64,000 nucleotides of DNA from Aliamphritea ceti. Lineage in GTDB: Bacteria; Pseudomonadota; Gammaproteobacteria; Pseudomonadales; Balneatricaceae. Each line of letters opens with the position of its first letter. Positions within the stretch are counted from its first letter, which is position 1. The notes beneath the pieces are model-generated. The model did not search any database. It was not told the DNA's origin and worked only from the letters and a program-made list of their open reading frames with translations. The DNA lies in the NCBI RefSeq assembly GCF_024347215.1, contig NZ_AP025282.1:4278001-4342000 (forward strand). Direction: 5' to 3'. Shown piece after piece: positions 53,278 through 62,680 of this stretch. Both the position numbers and the translations under genes were made by a program.

Positions 53278-53919
53278 ATGCATCACATCATGTTCGACAT
53301 TGACGGTACTCTGGTGCAATCCTGCGACTTTGACGAACATTGCTATATAGCCGCAATTAAAGAAGTTACCGGGCATACTCTCAACGGAGACTGGAGTACA
53401 TATCCACAGGTTACAGACTCCGGTGTACTGCTACATTTTTTACAACAGATAGGCTTGCAGGATAAATTCACAGAAATACATCAACAGGTAAAAACACTCT
53501 TCACGGAAAAGATTGCGGATCACCTGCAACAAACACCCTTAACAGAAGTGCCAGGCGCAGCAACATTTATCAACTATTTGCGGGATCAACAGCAGGTCAG
53601 ACTATCACTGGCAACAGGTGGCTGGAATGAAACGGCCCGGTTAAAGCTGGCCGCAGCGGGTATCGACATTACCGGTATTCCATTAGCATCCAGTAATGAC
53701 CACTATGCCCGAACAGAAATCATGCAGCTCGCGCTGCAGCAAGCCTGCGAAAACAGAACACCCAGCAGTCTGAGCTATTTTGGTGATGGCGAATGGGACC
53801 GCCGCGCCTGCTCAGAGCTGAACTTTAATTTCATACTGGTAGGTAATCGCACCTGTCACCACCAGCAAATCAGTGACTTTAGCGACTTACAGCAAGCACT
53901 GACATTTCTGCCGCTGTGA
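53278..53919 (+). CDS. HAD-superfamily hydrolase
   Basis: 213 residues. Motif I is FDIDGTLV (nucleophile Asp 7, acid Asp 9), motif II falls at SLATGG, motif III Lys follows in the ARLKLAAAGI stretch, and motif IV is YFGDGEWDRRAC. A four-helix cap follows motif I, as in phosphoglycolate-phosphatase-like (subfamily IA) enzymes. It probably dephosphorylates a small metabolite; the substrate is unknown. It ends 52 bp from the convergent TauE/SafE gene. Confidence 0.9.
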   Translation: MHHIMFDIDGTLVQSCDFDEHCYIAAIKEVTGHTLNGDWSTYPQVTDSGVLLHFLQQIGLQDKFTEIHQQVKTLFTEKIADHLQQTPLTEVPGAATFINYLRDQQQVRLSLATGGWNETARLKLAAAGIDITGIPLASSNDHYARTEIMQLALQQACENRTPSSLSYFGDGEWDRRACSELNFNFILVGNRTCHHQQISDFSDLQQALTFLPL

Positions 53920-53971
53920 ATATCTTCACAGATTTCATTCAGGCCTGCCTAAGAGCCCTGTTATCAGAACC

Positions 53972-54757
53972 TTACTTTAGAAAATAATACGCCGAAAAAC
54001 TCAGCCCAAGCACCACAATCGCACTTTTAAGTATGTCCTGTGGTAAGCGGCGTGCATAGCTAGCAGCTCCGACACCACCCAGCGCAGACCCACACATCAT
54101 TACTATCGACTCTGGCCAGGAGACCAAGCCACCGGCGACAAAAATTGCAATGCTGAGCAAAGAGACGGCCGTAATCATCAGGTTCTTTATCGCATTGGAT
54201 TCATGATAATCGTGATAGCCAATGATCTTGAGGATCGACAGAATAATAATCCCCAGTCCCGCACCAAAATACCCACCGTATATAGAGAAGGTAAAAATCG
54301 ATACTTTACCCATCAGACTATCTTTCATGTCTTCACCGTTACGGCGCTTACTGATGAAAGCATTAATACGGCTACCAAAGGCATACAACAGCGTGGCAAT
54401 CAGTAACAAATAAGGCGTCAGGATGACAAAAATTTCACTGGGGCTAAAGATCAGGATCACAGAGCCCAAACCACCACCAATAACACTGACTGCGATAATC
54501 AACAGCGCTCGCCGCCCCATATTTCGCAGTTCATGCATATAGAAAGGAATCGCCGCGGCATAACCCGGCATGGTCGCCAAAAAGTTACTGGCATTGGCAA
54601 CACTCGGTGGCAACCCCACACTGATGAGCACAGGAAACCCCACCAGCGTTGCACCGCCAACCACTGCATTTATCATCCCGCAGACGATACCAGCAGCAAA
54701 CAGATACGCTATAACCAGAGGCGTCATGCCCCAGAATTCCGCGTTTAACCATTCCAT
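53972..54757 (-). CDS. TauE/SafE-family anion exporter
   Basis: 261 residues with about eight membrane helices in two halves. The signature (A)GMINAVVGGATLVGFPVL at helix 1-2 and the matching IYGGYFGAGLGIIILSIL at the start of the second half define the TauE/SafE (DUF81) family. Members export sulfite, sulfoacetate or related organic anions. A taurine-type ABC importer lies 7 kb away, but the two are not adjacent, so a shared pathway is only possible. Confidence 0.88.
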   Translation of the reverse strand: MEWLNAEFWGMTPLVIAYLFAAGIVCGMINAVVGGATLVGFPVLISVGLPPSVANASNFLATMPGYAAAIPFYMHELRNMGRRALLIIAVSVIGGGLGSVILIFSPSEIFVILTPYLLLIATLLYAFGSRINAFISKRRNGEDMKDSLMGKVSIFTFSIYGGYFGAGLGIIILSILKIIGYHDYHESNAIKNLMITAVSLLSIAIFVAGGLVSWPESIVMMCGSALGGVGAASYARRLPQDILKSAIVVLGLSFSAYYFLK

Positions 54758-54891
54758 GTATTCAGTTTCCGCCTATGTAAGAAACGCTGAACTAAAAACG
54801 GCTATTTAATCGGATTACAGCTATAGCGTCACCCGAGAATATCTAAGGTAAAAAAACACAAAAAATGATGATCAAATTCAAAACTGCCAGT

Positions 54892-56391
54892 TCAGCTTTG
54901 CAGTAACTCACTGGCCTGGCTAACAACAGTATTCAACTTATCTCCAGAGCCATTCATATAATACACGCTGGCCGCCAGATAACGGTCACGCCACTCTGGG
55001 GATACTGCATAACTATTTTCAAACGCCGCTTCAGTGAACTTATAATCATGGTAACCGGCGTTTTGCTGCATGGTATGAAACCGACCTAATGCCCGATACA
55101 GATTTGCATCACCGCCCTGCTGCAAAATATGCAATAACTGACGTGATGCAACCGAGCGATTCTCACTGATACTGGCAAACAATTCTCCGAAAGTTTGCTG
55201 AGCATCATCTCCCACAGGAATGGTTTCCAACGGTTCCATATTATCGATCATGATGCCCTTTCGCCGATCGCCTAATAAATCCCGGAATAAAGTAACAAAA
55301 GACATAGCCTGCAACAGCAACATACGTTTCGTCCGGTCATCATCAGAGCGCTTATAACCGTAATACATAGCGTTGATGGAAGTATTGGCATGCACACTGG
55401 TAATGCCCGATACCCGTGCGAGTAACTCACCGGCACTAAGAATAATCCCGTCCCACAAAGTTTGCGGTGCAATGCTTTGCTGCAACATGTCCACGACCAG
55501 TGAACCGGTTTCGTCCGCCCTGGCAGAACGCAGCGCATTGAGAACTTCCGGTACCAGTAACGGATCAGGCTTGCCTTCTTCCCAACTCAATGGAAACAAC
55601 GTGGCAAAATGTACATTCGCCCGCCACGGCTTATCGGCAGCATGATCACTGGTCGAAGGATTACTCACACCCTCATGATTCAATAAGGCATAAACAGTAG
55701 AACGCAGCACCGGTTCCGCATAAGCATCGCCAAACAAGCGCAATAAGCGATAACTGTTGCTGACGGTGATCGTCTTATGACCAATATCACGAAAATCCCT
55801 GGCACCGTAATAAAACAGCAGCGGAAACAGCTCATCTAGATCGGCTTCACCGGCCAGTTGGCTGATCGCGATATCAGCCCCTTCGCCATCCCAGCTATCC
55901 ATAGCCCGTACAAAATCCCCCATAGGATCATTACTGCTCGCTTCAATAGCATCAGCAAGCTGCCAGTCACCATTAAACGTATCGTGCCGCTGAGCTTGCT
56001 TGAAGGTGTCCGCCGCCCACAGCATTCCCAACCACTGTTCAGATTCATCTAAATGTCGCAACGTGTTATGCACCGACGACAGCATCATCACTGCATGATA
56101 TTTAAAACCAACATCCGGATAAGGTTCCACATGATGCACCGCCGCCATGGTCAGGCTTGCCAGTAAAGAGCGGGGAAAAATCCCCTGATTAATCTTGGTG
56201 ACCAGTAAAGGTAAGAGTTCTGCCCGTGGCGTTTCTACTAACATACGTGTCAGCCGTTCCACACCGGACACAGGAATTGAAAATGCCTGCGCACGGCCCG
56301 ACATCATGGCCGAACCAACTGCACTGCCAAGCGTTGATCCCAGTATCAGGCCAGAGGGGGCTAATTGCAGAAAGCGACGTCGGGAAAACAT
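54892..56391 (-). CDS. Tat-exported protein of unknown function
   Basis: 499 residues that I do not recognise. The N-terminus is a twin-arginine signal (SRRRFLQLAPSG, then a hydrophobic run, cleavage near AQAFS), so it is exported folded, often a sign of a cofactor. The mature part is mostly helical with many His/Asp/Glu-rich spots: AVHHVEPYPD, FKYHAVMML, HNTLRHLDE, QRHDTFNGDW, YGARDFRDIGHK and LNHEG. These could form a metal or heme site. It has no clear motif of known dehydrogenases. It is a lone gene on its strand, ending 134 bp from the TauE/SafE start. Confidence 0.8.
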   Translation of the reverse strand: MFSRRRFLQLAPSGLILGSTLGSAVGSAMMSGRAQAFSIPVSGVERLTRMLVETPRAELLPLLVTKINQGIFPRSLLASLTMAAVHHVEPYPDVGFKYHAVMMLSSVHNTLRHLDESEQWLGMLWAADTFKQAQRHDTFNGDWQLADAIEASSNDPMGDFVRAMDSWDGEGADIAISQLAGEADLDELFPLLFYYGARDFRDIGHKTITVSNSYRLLRLFGDAYAEPVLRSTVYALLNHEGVSNPSTSDHAADKPWRANVHFATLFPLSWEEGKPDPLLVPEVLNALRSARADETGSLVVDMLQQSIAPQTLWDGIILSAGELLARVSGITSVHANTSINAMYYGYKRSDDDRTKRMLLLQAMSFVTLFRDLLGDRRKGIMIDNMEPLETIPVGDDAQQTFGELFASISENRSVASRQLLHILQQGGDANLYRALGRFHTMQQNAGYHDYKFTEAAFENSYAVSPEWRDRYLAASVYYMNGSGDKLNTVVSQASELLQS

Positions 56392-56608
56392 AACAACAAC
56401 TCCTTGAAACCAAAGCGGTTAGTACCGATAGGCTTCTTATATTTATTGTATTGAAGAAACCCTGCACTGCAGCACGCAAAATCCAAAATGCAAACTTCTC
56501 CGAATATCAATATAGTGCAGTTAACGGCGTGGACCAGCTCTATCCCGTAAAACAGGGCATAGATTTAGCCCCTTACCAGCCTGTTGAATAGTTGCAAAGG
56601 ATGTCGTT

Positions 56609-56971
56609 TTGACCCCGGATGACGTAAAACAATATTGCAGTCGCTTACTTGGCAGCGAGAGCAAACTCAGCGGTGCACCTGCCAATATTCTTACTTATAA
56701 AATTGGCGGTAAAAAGTTCGCCTATTTCAAAACCAGTGAACCGGAACAATGGCGTTTCAGTGTAAGAGTGACGCCCGAACAGTATCTTGAACTGACGGAT
56801 CAGCCCGGTATAAAACCTGCCCGCTATATGCACCGATTTCACTGGATCAGCATCGTTCATGTCGCTCAGCTGCCGGATGATTATCTGCAATTACTGATCG
56901 AAGACTCCTATACCCGGGCATTTAACACGCTGAGTAAAAAAGTCCGGGAAGCAATCATTAACAACGAATAA
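56609..56971 (+). CDS. MmcQ/YjbR-family protein
   Basis: 120 residues of the MmcQ/YjbR (DUF419) fold: DVKQYCSRLLGS start, KIGGKKFAYF, WRFSVRVTPEQYLELTDQPGIKPARYMHRFHWISI and a C-terminal helix pair (LLIEDSYTRAFNTLSKKVRE), quoted in pieces. These small proteins resemble CyaY-like DNA-binding folds; their role is unclear. The start is TTG at 56609, served by AAAGGA at 56596-56601. The only nearby ATG (56601) opens a 3-codon frame whose TGA overlaps this TTG. Confidence 0.85.
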   Translation: MTPDDVKQYCSRLLGSESKLSGAPANILTYKIGGKKFAYFKTSEPEQWRFSVRVTPEQYLELTDQPGIKPARYMHRFHWISIVHVAQLPDDYLQLLIEDSYTRAFNTLSKKVREAIINNE

Positions 56972-57064
56972 TAAACTGCTGTCGGCACAGTCATTGCGGA
57001 CTATAATACGCCCCTAATTTACACGCTTCCGGTAAACGAAAGACTGATCCAACAAGGACGATTA

Positions 57065-57964
57065 ATGCAAATCAGAATGCCATTGCTGGCTGCCGTATGT
57101 GTCACCGCTATCTGGGGACTGAATGTTGTTGCACTGAAGATTGGTGTGACTGAAATCCCGCCCAGCCTGTTGAATACACTTCGTTTCGCCCTGCTAGCAG
57201 TGCTACTGTTGCCGTTTGCCAGAATCCCCTGGAGTACTCTGCCAAGCGTCTTATTAATCGGTTTACTGATGGGCGTGGGACACTTCTATCTGCTGACCTT
57301 AGGCGCCAGTTATGTCAGCAGCAATACCACCGTTATTATTGTCATCACCGGTGCACCAATTTCGTCATTACTGGCCTATCTGCTCAAGATGGAAAAGCTC
57401 AGCCGCAAGCAAATGACCGGTATTACCATTGCGTTTTCCGGCACGGCGATACCATTATTGCTAAGTGGTTCGGTAGATTTAACGCTTGGTACTCTGATCA
57501 TTGTCGCTTCAATGACCTTCTGGGCAATGACCAATATCATCATCCGTAAACTGGACGATATTCCCCTGCTAAGCCTGCAGTTCTGGATCGGGATTATCAC
57601 AGCACCTGCCTGTTTTTTTGGTTATTACCTGGCAGGAAACAGCATGGATATTGTCTCGCAAATCACTGTACCGGTGATCATTACTGTTGTGTATATGGTG
57701 ATTTTTTCATCGATTATCGGCTACTACCTGTGGTTCGCAATCATCAACCAGCACGGCATAAACCGCATCGTCCATGTCACCCTGTTGCAGCCACTCTTTA
57801 CCATGGTCTTCGCCTATCTGTTACTCGATGAAGTACTTTCCGGCCCTCAGTTACTCAGTGCCGGCGTAACCCTTGCAGGTATGGGCATTTACTACCATAA
57901 AAAACGCTGCGATAAAGCTGCTGCTCAGGCAGCACTTAACGCTGATAGCGGGAAGGATAACTGA
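57065..57964 (+). CDS. EamA/DMT-superfamily transporter
   Basis: 299 residues with ten membrane helices in two EamA repeats. The first half contains AIWGLNVVALKIGVTEIPP and NTLRFALLAVLLLPF; the second contains MTFWAMTNIIIRKL and VTLLQPLFTMVFAYLLLDEVLSGPQLLSAG. It is closest to the YdcZ/RhaT-like amino-acid and metabolite exporter group; the substrate is unknown. CAAGGACG precedes the ATG. Its 3' end overlaps the convergent LysR gene by 29 bp. Confidence 0.88.
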   Translation: MQIRMPLLAAVCVTAIWGLNVVALKIGVTEIPPSLLNTLRFALLAVLLLPFARIPWSTLPSVLLIGLLMGVGHFYLLTLGASYVSSNTTVIIVITGAPISSLLAYLLKMEKLSRKQMTGITIAFSGTAIPLLLSGSVDLTLGTLIIVASMTFWAMTNIIIRKLDDIPLLSLQFWIGIITAPACFFGYYLAGNSMDIVSQITVPVIITVVYMVIFSSIIGYYLWFAIINQHGINRIVHVTLLQPLFTMVFAYLLLDEVLSGPQLLSAGVTLAGMGIYYHKKRCDKAAAQAALNADSGKDN

Positions 57965-58841
57965 CTTCTTCTAACAGCCAGTCGGCAAAGTAACGCGCCC
58001 CTTCGGACAATGCTTTGCCGCTGCGATAACACAGATAGTAACTGCCATCAGTATCAATTGTGTCGGTAAAAGGCGCAGTCATTTGCTGCGCTAAAACACC
58101 ATGCTGCATCAACTCGTCGTACATCAGACAAACTCCCAAACCATTAGCAGCCATAGAAACCGCCGTGCCGTGGCTGTCCATATACTGCAAACTACGTGAC
58201 TGGTGCATATCCAGCTGATGCCCTTCACACCAAGCCTCCCAGCCCTTTGGCGTGCCGATAACGTCCAGTAATGTCAGCGATAAAATATCTTCTGGCTGCC
58301 GTAGCCAACGGGCATTTTCCAAGCTGCAGTAAGGCCGGAGTTTCGGTGTAATAAGCCGCTCGGACGTGAACCCTTCCCAGCTTCCCGAGCCATAGCGAAT
58401 CTCCAGTTCTGCCGTTGAAATTTCAAAATCACTTGACCAGTTGGTTCCCAGTTGACGAATTGAAATCTGAGGAAAAATAGCCGTGAAATGATGCAGCCGC
58501 GGCCCCATCCAGAGCACGCTGAAAGCACTGTTCACACTGACATCCACCGTCGCGCTCTCCCGGGGTGAAAAAATCTTCGCCGCACCGATATTCAACTGCT
58601 TCAGATTCTCTTCCACCAGCGGTAAAAACGCTTTCCCGGCATCACTGAGCTGCACGGTGCGCTTCACCCGAATGAATAACTGCTGGCCCAGATGATGCTC
58701 CAGCAACTGCATTTGCTGACTCACTGCAGACTGGCTCATATGCAGTTCTGCCGCGGCCCGGGTGAAACTCAGACAGGTACCAACAGTTTCAAATGTCCGC
58801 AGCCAGTTCAGCTGAATTTTTGATGTAAGTAATTTATCCAT
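57936..58841 (-). CDS. LysR-family transcriptional regulator (GcvA-like)
   Basis: 301 residues. The N-terminal winged helix (about 8-66: LRTFETVGTCLSFTRAAAEL, SQSAVSQQMQLLEHHLGQQLF) is followed by a two-lobe effector domain (about 95-295). The GcvA-like subgroup is suggested by LNWLRTFE and the effector-domain pattern (VSVNSAFSVLWMGPRL). It is divergent from the FAD/GCV_T oxidoreductase gene over about 140 bp, so that gene and possibly the downstream importer are likely targets (inference). Its 3' end overlaps the EamA gene by 29 bp. Confidence 0.9.
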   Translation of the reverse strand: MDKLLTSKIQLNWLRTFETVGTCLSFTRAAAELHMSQSAVSQQMQLLEHHLGQQLFIRVKRTVQLSDAGKAFLPLVEENLKQLNIGAAKIFSPRESATVDVSVNSAFSVLWMGPRLHHFTAIFPQISIRQLGTNWSSDFEISTAELEIRYGSGSWEGFTSERLITPKLRPYCSLENARWLRQPEDILSLTLLDVIGTPKGWEAWCEGHQLDMHQSRSLQYMDSHGTAVSMAANGLGVCLMYDELMQHGVLAQQMTAPFTDTIDTDGSYYLCYRSGKALSEGARYFADWLLEEVSYPSRYQR

Positions 58842-58983
58842 AAGCTCAGCTTATTAATTATCGAGTTTTAAATCGTTTGTTTGGAGATACAGGGATATTT
58901 AGCATGGAATCATCCGGTCAACAAGTGGCGAGATGCTGTATCAACCCACCCGACCATGCACCACAAACAGGATTAAAATAACA

Positions 58984-61404
58984 ATGAAGAACACCACTGA
59001 TGTATTAATCATCGGCGGCGGTATCGCCGGCGTCAGCACCCTCTACCACCTGACTCAGATGGGCTGGACAGACGTGATGCTGACTGAAAAACTTGAGCTG
59101 ACTGCCGGTTCTACCTGGCACGCTGCCGGTAACCTGCCGCACTTCAGCAACAGCTACAACATCATGAAGCTACAGCAATACAGCATCAGCCTGTATGCCA
59201 GACTGCAGCAGGAAAACGAAGGTGGAGTTTCCCACCACCAGACTGGCGCGGTACGCCTGGCACACACTCAGGACCGAATGGATGAGTTCGAGCGGGTTGT
59301 TGCCATGGGCGAAATGGCCGGCCTGCGTCTGGAAATGGTTGATACCGACCGCCTGAAAGAACTTTATCCACACCTCAACACCGAAGGCCTGCTGGGCGGT
59401 ATGTGGGATCCGGACGATGGTCACATCGACCCGACTACAATCACTAACGCCATGGCAACCCGTGCCCGTGCTGCTGGTGCAACTATCGTGCGTCAAAATC
59501 CGGTAGAAAGCATTGAGCAACAGCCAAACGGCCGCTGGACAGTCACCACAGCGAAAGGCGTCATCGACGCCGGCATCATTGTTAACGCGGCCGGTTTCCG
59601 TGCCAACGAAGTGGCATCCATGGTTGGCCATCACCTGCCAATGTGCTCAATGGAGCATCAGTTCCTGGTAACGGACAACATTCCGGAACTTGAAGAGTTG
59701 GATCATATGATTCCAATGCTGCGTGACCCTGATGTGTCTTACTACCTGCGTCAGGAAGGCAAAGGCCTGATCCTCGGTCCATATGAGCCAGGCGGGATTC
59801 CATGGGCAGTAGACGGTGTGCCTAAAGCATTCGGTCAGGAACTGTTACCCGCTGATCTGGAACGTATTGAAGACATCATGTGCACGGCGATGGAGCAGGT
59901 CGAGATTATCGGCAAAGCCGGTATCAAAACCGTGGTTAACGGCCCGATCACGTATACTCCAGATGGCCACCCACTGATTGGCCCGGTACACGGCTATGAC
60001 AACTACTTCGTCTGTACCGGTTTTAACTTCGGTATCGTTCAGGGCGGTGGTGCAGGTCATTTCATGGCCCAGTGGATTGTTGATGGTCATCCGGAACTGG
60101 ATTTCTTCGAACTGGATCCACGTCGTTTTGGCGACTACGCCAACCACGAATACACCGTTGCCAAAGCTACAGAAGTCTATGCCAACGAATACCAGTTGGG
60201 TTTTGCAAACGAATACGCAATGCGTCCGGCTAAGCGGGATCAGAAAACCGTACCGGCATTGCTGCGCCAACAGCAGAAGAACGCAGTCTGTGGTGCTTAC
60301 TTTGGCTGGGAACGTGCCAGCTGGTTTGCACCTGCCGGCCAGCCTGCCACTGAAGTTCACAGCTTCCGTCGTGGTAACTGGTTTGAAGCGGTTGCAGAAG
60401 AATGCCGCCTGGTTCAGGAAAAAGCCGGCGTTATCGATCTGTCACCTTTCACAAAATTTGAGATCAGCGGTGCGGGTGCTTACAACTGGCTGGAGTCGAT
60501 TTCCCCTAATCAGACACCACAGGAAGTCGGTGCTATCACCCTGTCTCACCCGCTGAGCCGTAACGGTGGTATCGCCTGGGAATATTCCATCACCAAACTG
60601 GCTGATCAGCACTACTACATCATGGCACCGGCTGCGGCTGAATTACTGGTAGAAGACTGGTTGCGTCAGCGTTTACCTGCCGATAACTCAGTACAGCTGG
60701 ATAACATTACCCGCAACTACGGCACCTTAGTACTGGCAGGCCCTGAAGCCCGCAAGATTCTGTCCAAACTGACAGATACACCGCTGGATAACGACAACTT
60801 CCCATGGTTTACCGGGCAGCAAATTGAAGTAGCTGGCGTGCCGGTTCGTGCCCTGCGTATGAACTTCGTTGGCGAACTGGGCTGGGAACTGCACCACCCG
60901 ATTGAACATCAGCTGGCACTTTACGATGCCCTGATGGAAGCCGGCGCAGCGCACGGAATTGGCGACTTCGGTCTGCGGGCTATGGACAGTCTGCGACTGG
61001 AAAAAGGCTATCCGATGTGGGGTCACGATCTGAATCTTGAATTCAACAGCCGCGAAGCCAACCTCAGTTATTTTGTTAAAACTGAAGGCCGCGAATTTGA
61101 AGGCAAAGCAGCGCTGGCAGAGTCCCGCGGTGATGACGAGCACCGCCTGGTATTGCTGAGCATCGACAGTACTGATATTGACGCCAGCACAGGCATGGAA
61201 CCTGTCTACTGCAACGGTGAAGTCGTCGGCCAGGTCAGTTCCGGTGGTTACGGCCACCGTATCCAGCAAAGCCTGGCACTGGCATACGTACGTCGTTCCG
61301 CATTAAACGCAGAGTTGAGTGTGAAAGTTCTGGGCAAGACCTATCCGGCCCACCGGATTAAAGGCTGTGCCTACGACCCAAGCAACGCCCTACTCAAAGC
61401 ATAA
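58984..61404 (+). CDS. FAD-dependent oxidoreductase with GCV_T domain (dimethylglycine/sarcosine dehydrogenase-like)
   Basis: 806 residues. The N-terminal DAO fold begins at once with VLIIGGGIAGVSTLYHL (GxGxxG) and includes GSTWHAAGNLPHF, the covalent-FAD-type SxWHAxG context. The FAD domain runs to about 390. A FAO_M-like linker (about 400-450) and a GCV_T tetrahydrofolate-binding domain follow (about 460-800: WFEAVAEECRLVQEKAGVIDLS, FVGELGWELH, LRLEKGYPMWGHDL). It should demethylate an N-methyl compound and pass the one-carbon unit to folate; the exact substrate is unknown. ATG 58984 was chosen for its AGGA and tight fit to the fold; the frame is open 17 codons further up. A terminator follows. 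Confidence 0.93.
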   Translation: MKNTTDVLIIGGGIAGVSTLYHLTQMGWTDVMLTEKLELTAGSTWHAAGNLPHFSNSYNIMKLQQYSISLYARLQQENEGGVSHHQTGAVRLAHTQDRMDEFERVVAMGEMAGLRLEMVDTDRLKELYPHLNTEGLLGGMWDPDDGHIDPTTITNAMATRARAAGATIVRQNPVESIEQQPNGRWTVTTAKGVIDAGIIVNAAGFRANEVASMVGHHLPMCSMEHQFLVTDNIPELEELDHMIPMLRDPDVSYYLRQEGKGLILGPYEPGGIPWAVDGVPKAFGQELLPADLERIEDIMCTAMEQVEIIGKAGIKTVVNGPITYTPDGHPLIGPVHGYDNYFVCTGFNFGIVQGGGAGHFMAQWIVDGHPELDFFELDPRRFGDYANHEYTVAKATEVYANEYQLGFANEYAMRPAKRDQKTVPALLRQQQKNAVCGAYFGWERASWFAPAGQPATEVHSFRRGNWFEAVAEECRLVQEKAGVIDLSPFTKFEISGAGAYNWLESISPNQTPQEVGAITLSHPLSRNGGIAWEYSITKLADQHYYIMAPAAAELLVEDWLRQRLPADNSVQLDNITRNYGTLVLAGPEARKILSKLTDTPLDNDNFPWFTGQQIEVAGVPVRALRMNFVGELGWELHHPIEHQLALYDALMEAGAAHGIGDFGLRAMDSLRLEKGYPMWGHDLNLEFNSREANLSYFVKTEGREFEGKAALAESRGDDEHRLVLLSIDSTDIDASTGMEPVYCNGEVVGQVSSGGYGHRIQQSLALAYVRRSALNAELSVKVLGKTYPAHRIKGCAYDPSNALLKA

Positions 61405-61422
61405 ACCGAGCAACTCCTGATT

Positions 61423-61445
61423 CCCCGGCCTGGCCGGGGTTTTTT
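61423..61445 (+). terminator. Rho-independent terminator
   Basis: CCCCGG (61423-61428) and CCGGGG (61434-61439) with a short loop and a run of six T residues, 19 bp after the oxidoreductase stop. The importer genes downstream therefore probably have their own promoter. Confidence 0.88.
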
Positions 61446-61592
61446 AGCCTTTTTTGTAACCTAAAAATAAGCCCAACAGCCCAACCCGGAAAGAGGAAAA
61501 AACCGATCCAGACGCGAAGTTGAAAATAACAATAACACCGGATTCAGCCTGTAAAACGGCACTGAGTCTGAACTTTATAATATGGAGTACCT

Positions 61593-62600
61593 ATGCACTA
61601 CCAGAAGACTAAAACTGTACTGAAGCATACTCTGATGGGCGCAGCACTGACCGCTGCCCTGAGCACAACGGCACAAGCCCGTGACGAAATTACTGTTGCC
61701 TACTTTCTTGAGTGGCCAACCCCTAACCTGTTTGCTCAAAGCACCAAGGCTTATGAAGAAGCCATGGACGTTAAGATCAATTGGGTATCTTTTGATTCAG
61801 GCACCGCTATGTCTGCAGCAATGGCATCCGGCGATGTGCAGATCTCATTCTCACAGGGCATCCCACCTTTCGTAGTGGCGGCATCTGCTGGCCAGGATCT
61901 GCAAATCATAGATGTAGCCGTTGCTTACTCTGAGAACGATAACTGCGTCGTCCGTGAAGACCTGGAAATCGACAAAACCAATGCCAAAGAACTGGCGGGT
62001 AAGGAAGTCGGCGTGCCAATTGGTACAGCCGCTCACTACGGTTTCCTCAAACAAATGGAATATTTCGGTGTTGATACCGCCGGTATGAAAGTTGTTGATA
62101 TGGCGCCACCTGATGCCGCCGCTGCTTTTGCGAACGGTAATCTGGATATGGTCTGCGGCTGGGGCGGTGCTCTTAAGCGCATGAAGGAACACGGTAACGT
62201 TTTGCTGACTGGTGCTGAAAAAGAAGCCATTGGCATTAAAGTTTTCGATGCGACGGTAATTCCATCCAGCTTCGGTGATGAATACCCGGAACTGATTGCT
62301 AAGTTCCTTGACGTAACTGCCAGTATGAACAGCCGTTACAAAGCACAACCTGACACTATGTTGCCAACCATTGCTAAGGCCGCCGGTATGGACGAAGCCG
62401 CCGCAAGTGGCACGCTGGCAGGTTTCAACTTCCCAGCCCGTGATCAGCAGCTGAGCCAGGCATGGTTAGGCGGCGATCTGCAGGTATACCTGAAAGAAGT
62501 CGCTGATTTCTTCACTAAGCAAGGCACGATCCCACAGGCCCGTGCGTCTTACGACGACGCGGTGAACGCATCTTATCTGCAAGCCAGCAGCCAGCTGTGA
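61593..62600 (+). CDS. TauA/SsuA-like ABC transporter substrate-binding protein
   Basis: 335 residues. A signal peptide (about 1-29, ending TTAQA) precedes ITVAYFLEWPTPNLFAQ, the TauA-type opening. Further family features are VNWVSFDSGTAMSAAMASGDVQISFSQG, with PVGTAAHYGFLK and DMAPPDAAAAFANGNLDMVCGWGG (described in pieces). It is the NMT1/THI5-like fold used for taurine and sulfonates, and also for choline-like or other organic ligands in marine bacteria. Ligand specificity cannot be read here. It heads an importer with the ATPase (62681) and permease (63498). Confidence 0.88.
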   Translation: MHYQKTKTVLKHTLMGAALTAALSTTAQARDEITVAYFLEWPTPNLFAQSTKAYEEAMDVKINWVSFDSGTAMSAAMASGDVQISFSQGIPPFVVAASAGQDLQIIDVAVAYSENDNCVVREDLEIDKTNAKELAGKEVGVPIGTAAHYGFLKQMEYFGVDTAGMKVVDMAPPDAAAAFANGNLDMVCGWGGALKRMKEHGNVLLTGAEKEAIGIKVFDATVIPSSFGDEYPELIAKFLDVTASMNSRYKAQPDTMLPTIAKAAGMDEAAASGTLAGFNFPARDQQLSQAWLGGDLQVYLKEVADFFTKQGTIPQARASYDDAVNASYLQASSQL

Positions 62601-62610
62601 TCGTCCGGTA

Positions 62611-62646
62611 CAGCAACTGCATTCGGTGAACCGAGCGTAGTTGCTG
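62611..62646 (+). repeat. Intercistronic stem-loop after the binding-protein gene
   Basis: CAGCAACT (62611-62618) pairs with AGTTGCTG (62639-62646), with an inner CGG/CCG stem. There is no T-run. Such hairpins often follow binding-protein genes and keep their transcript more abundant than that of the ATPase and permease. Confidence 0.5.
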
Positions 62647-62680
62647 CACCCTCTGTTGAATCTGTAGAAGTGAAATCACC

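Noticed and set aside
58933..58983. 17-residue extension of the FAD/GCV_T enzyme
   Set aside because: It begins with TTG and adds residues ahead of the dinucleotide-binding strand, which normally starts near the N-terminus.
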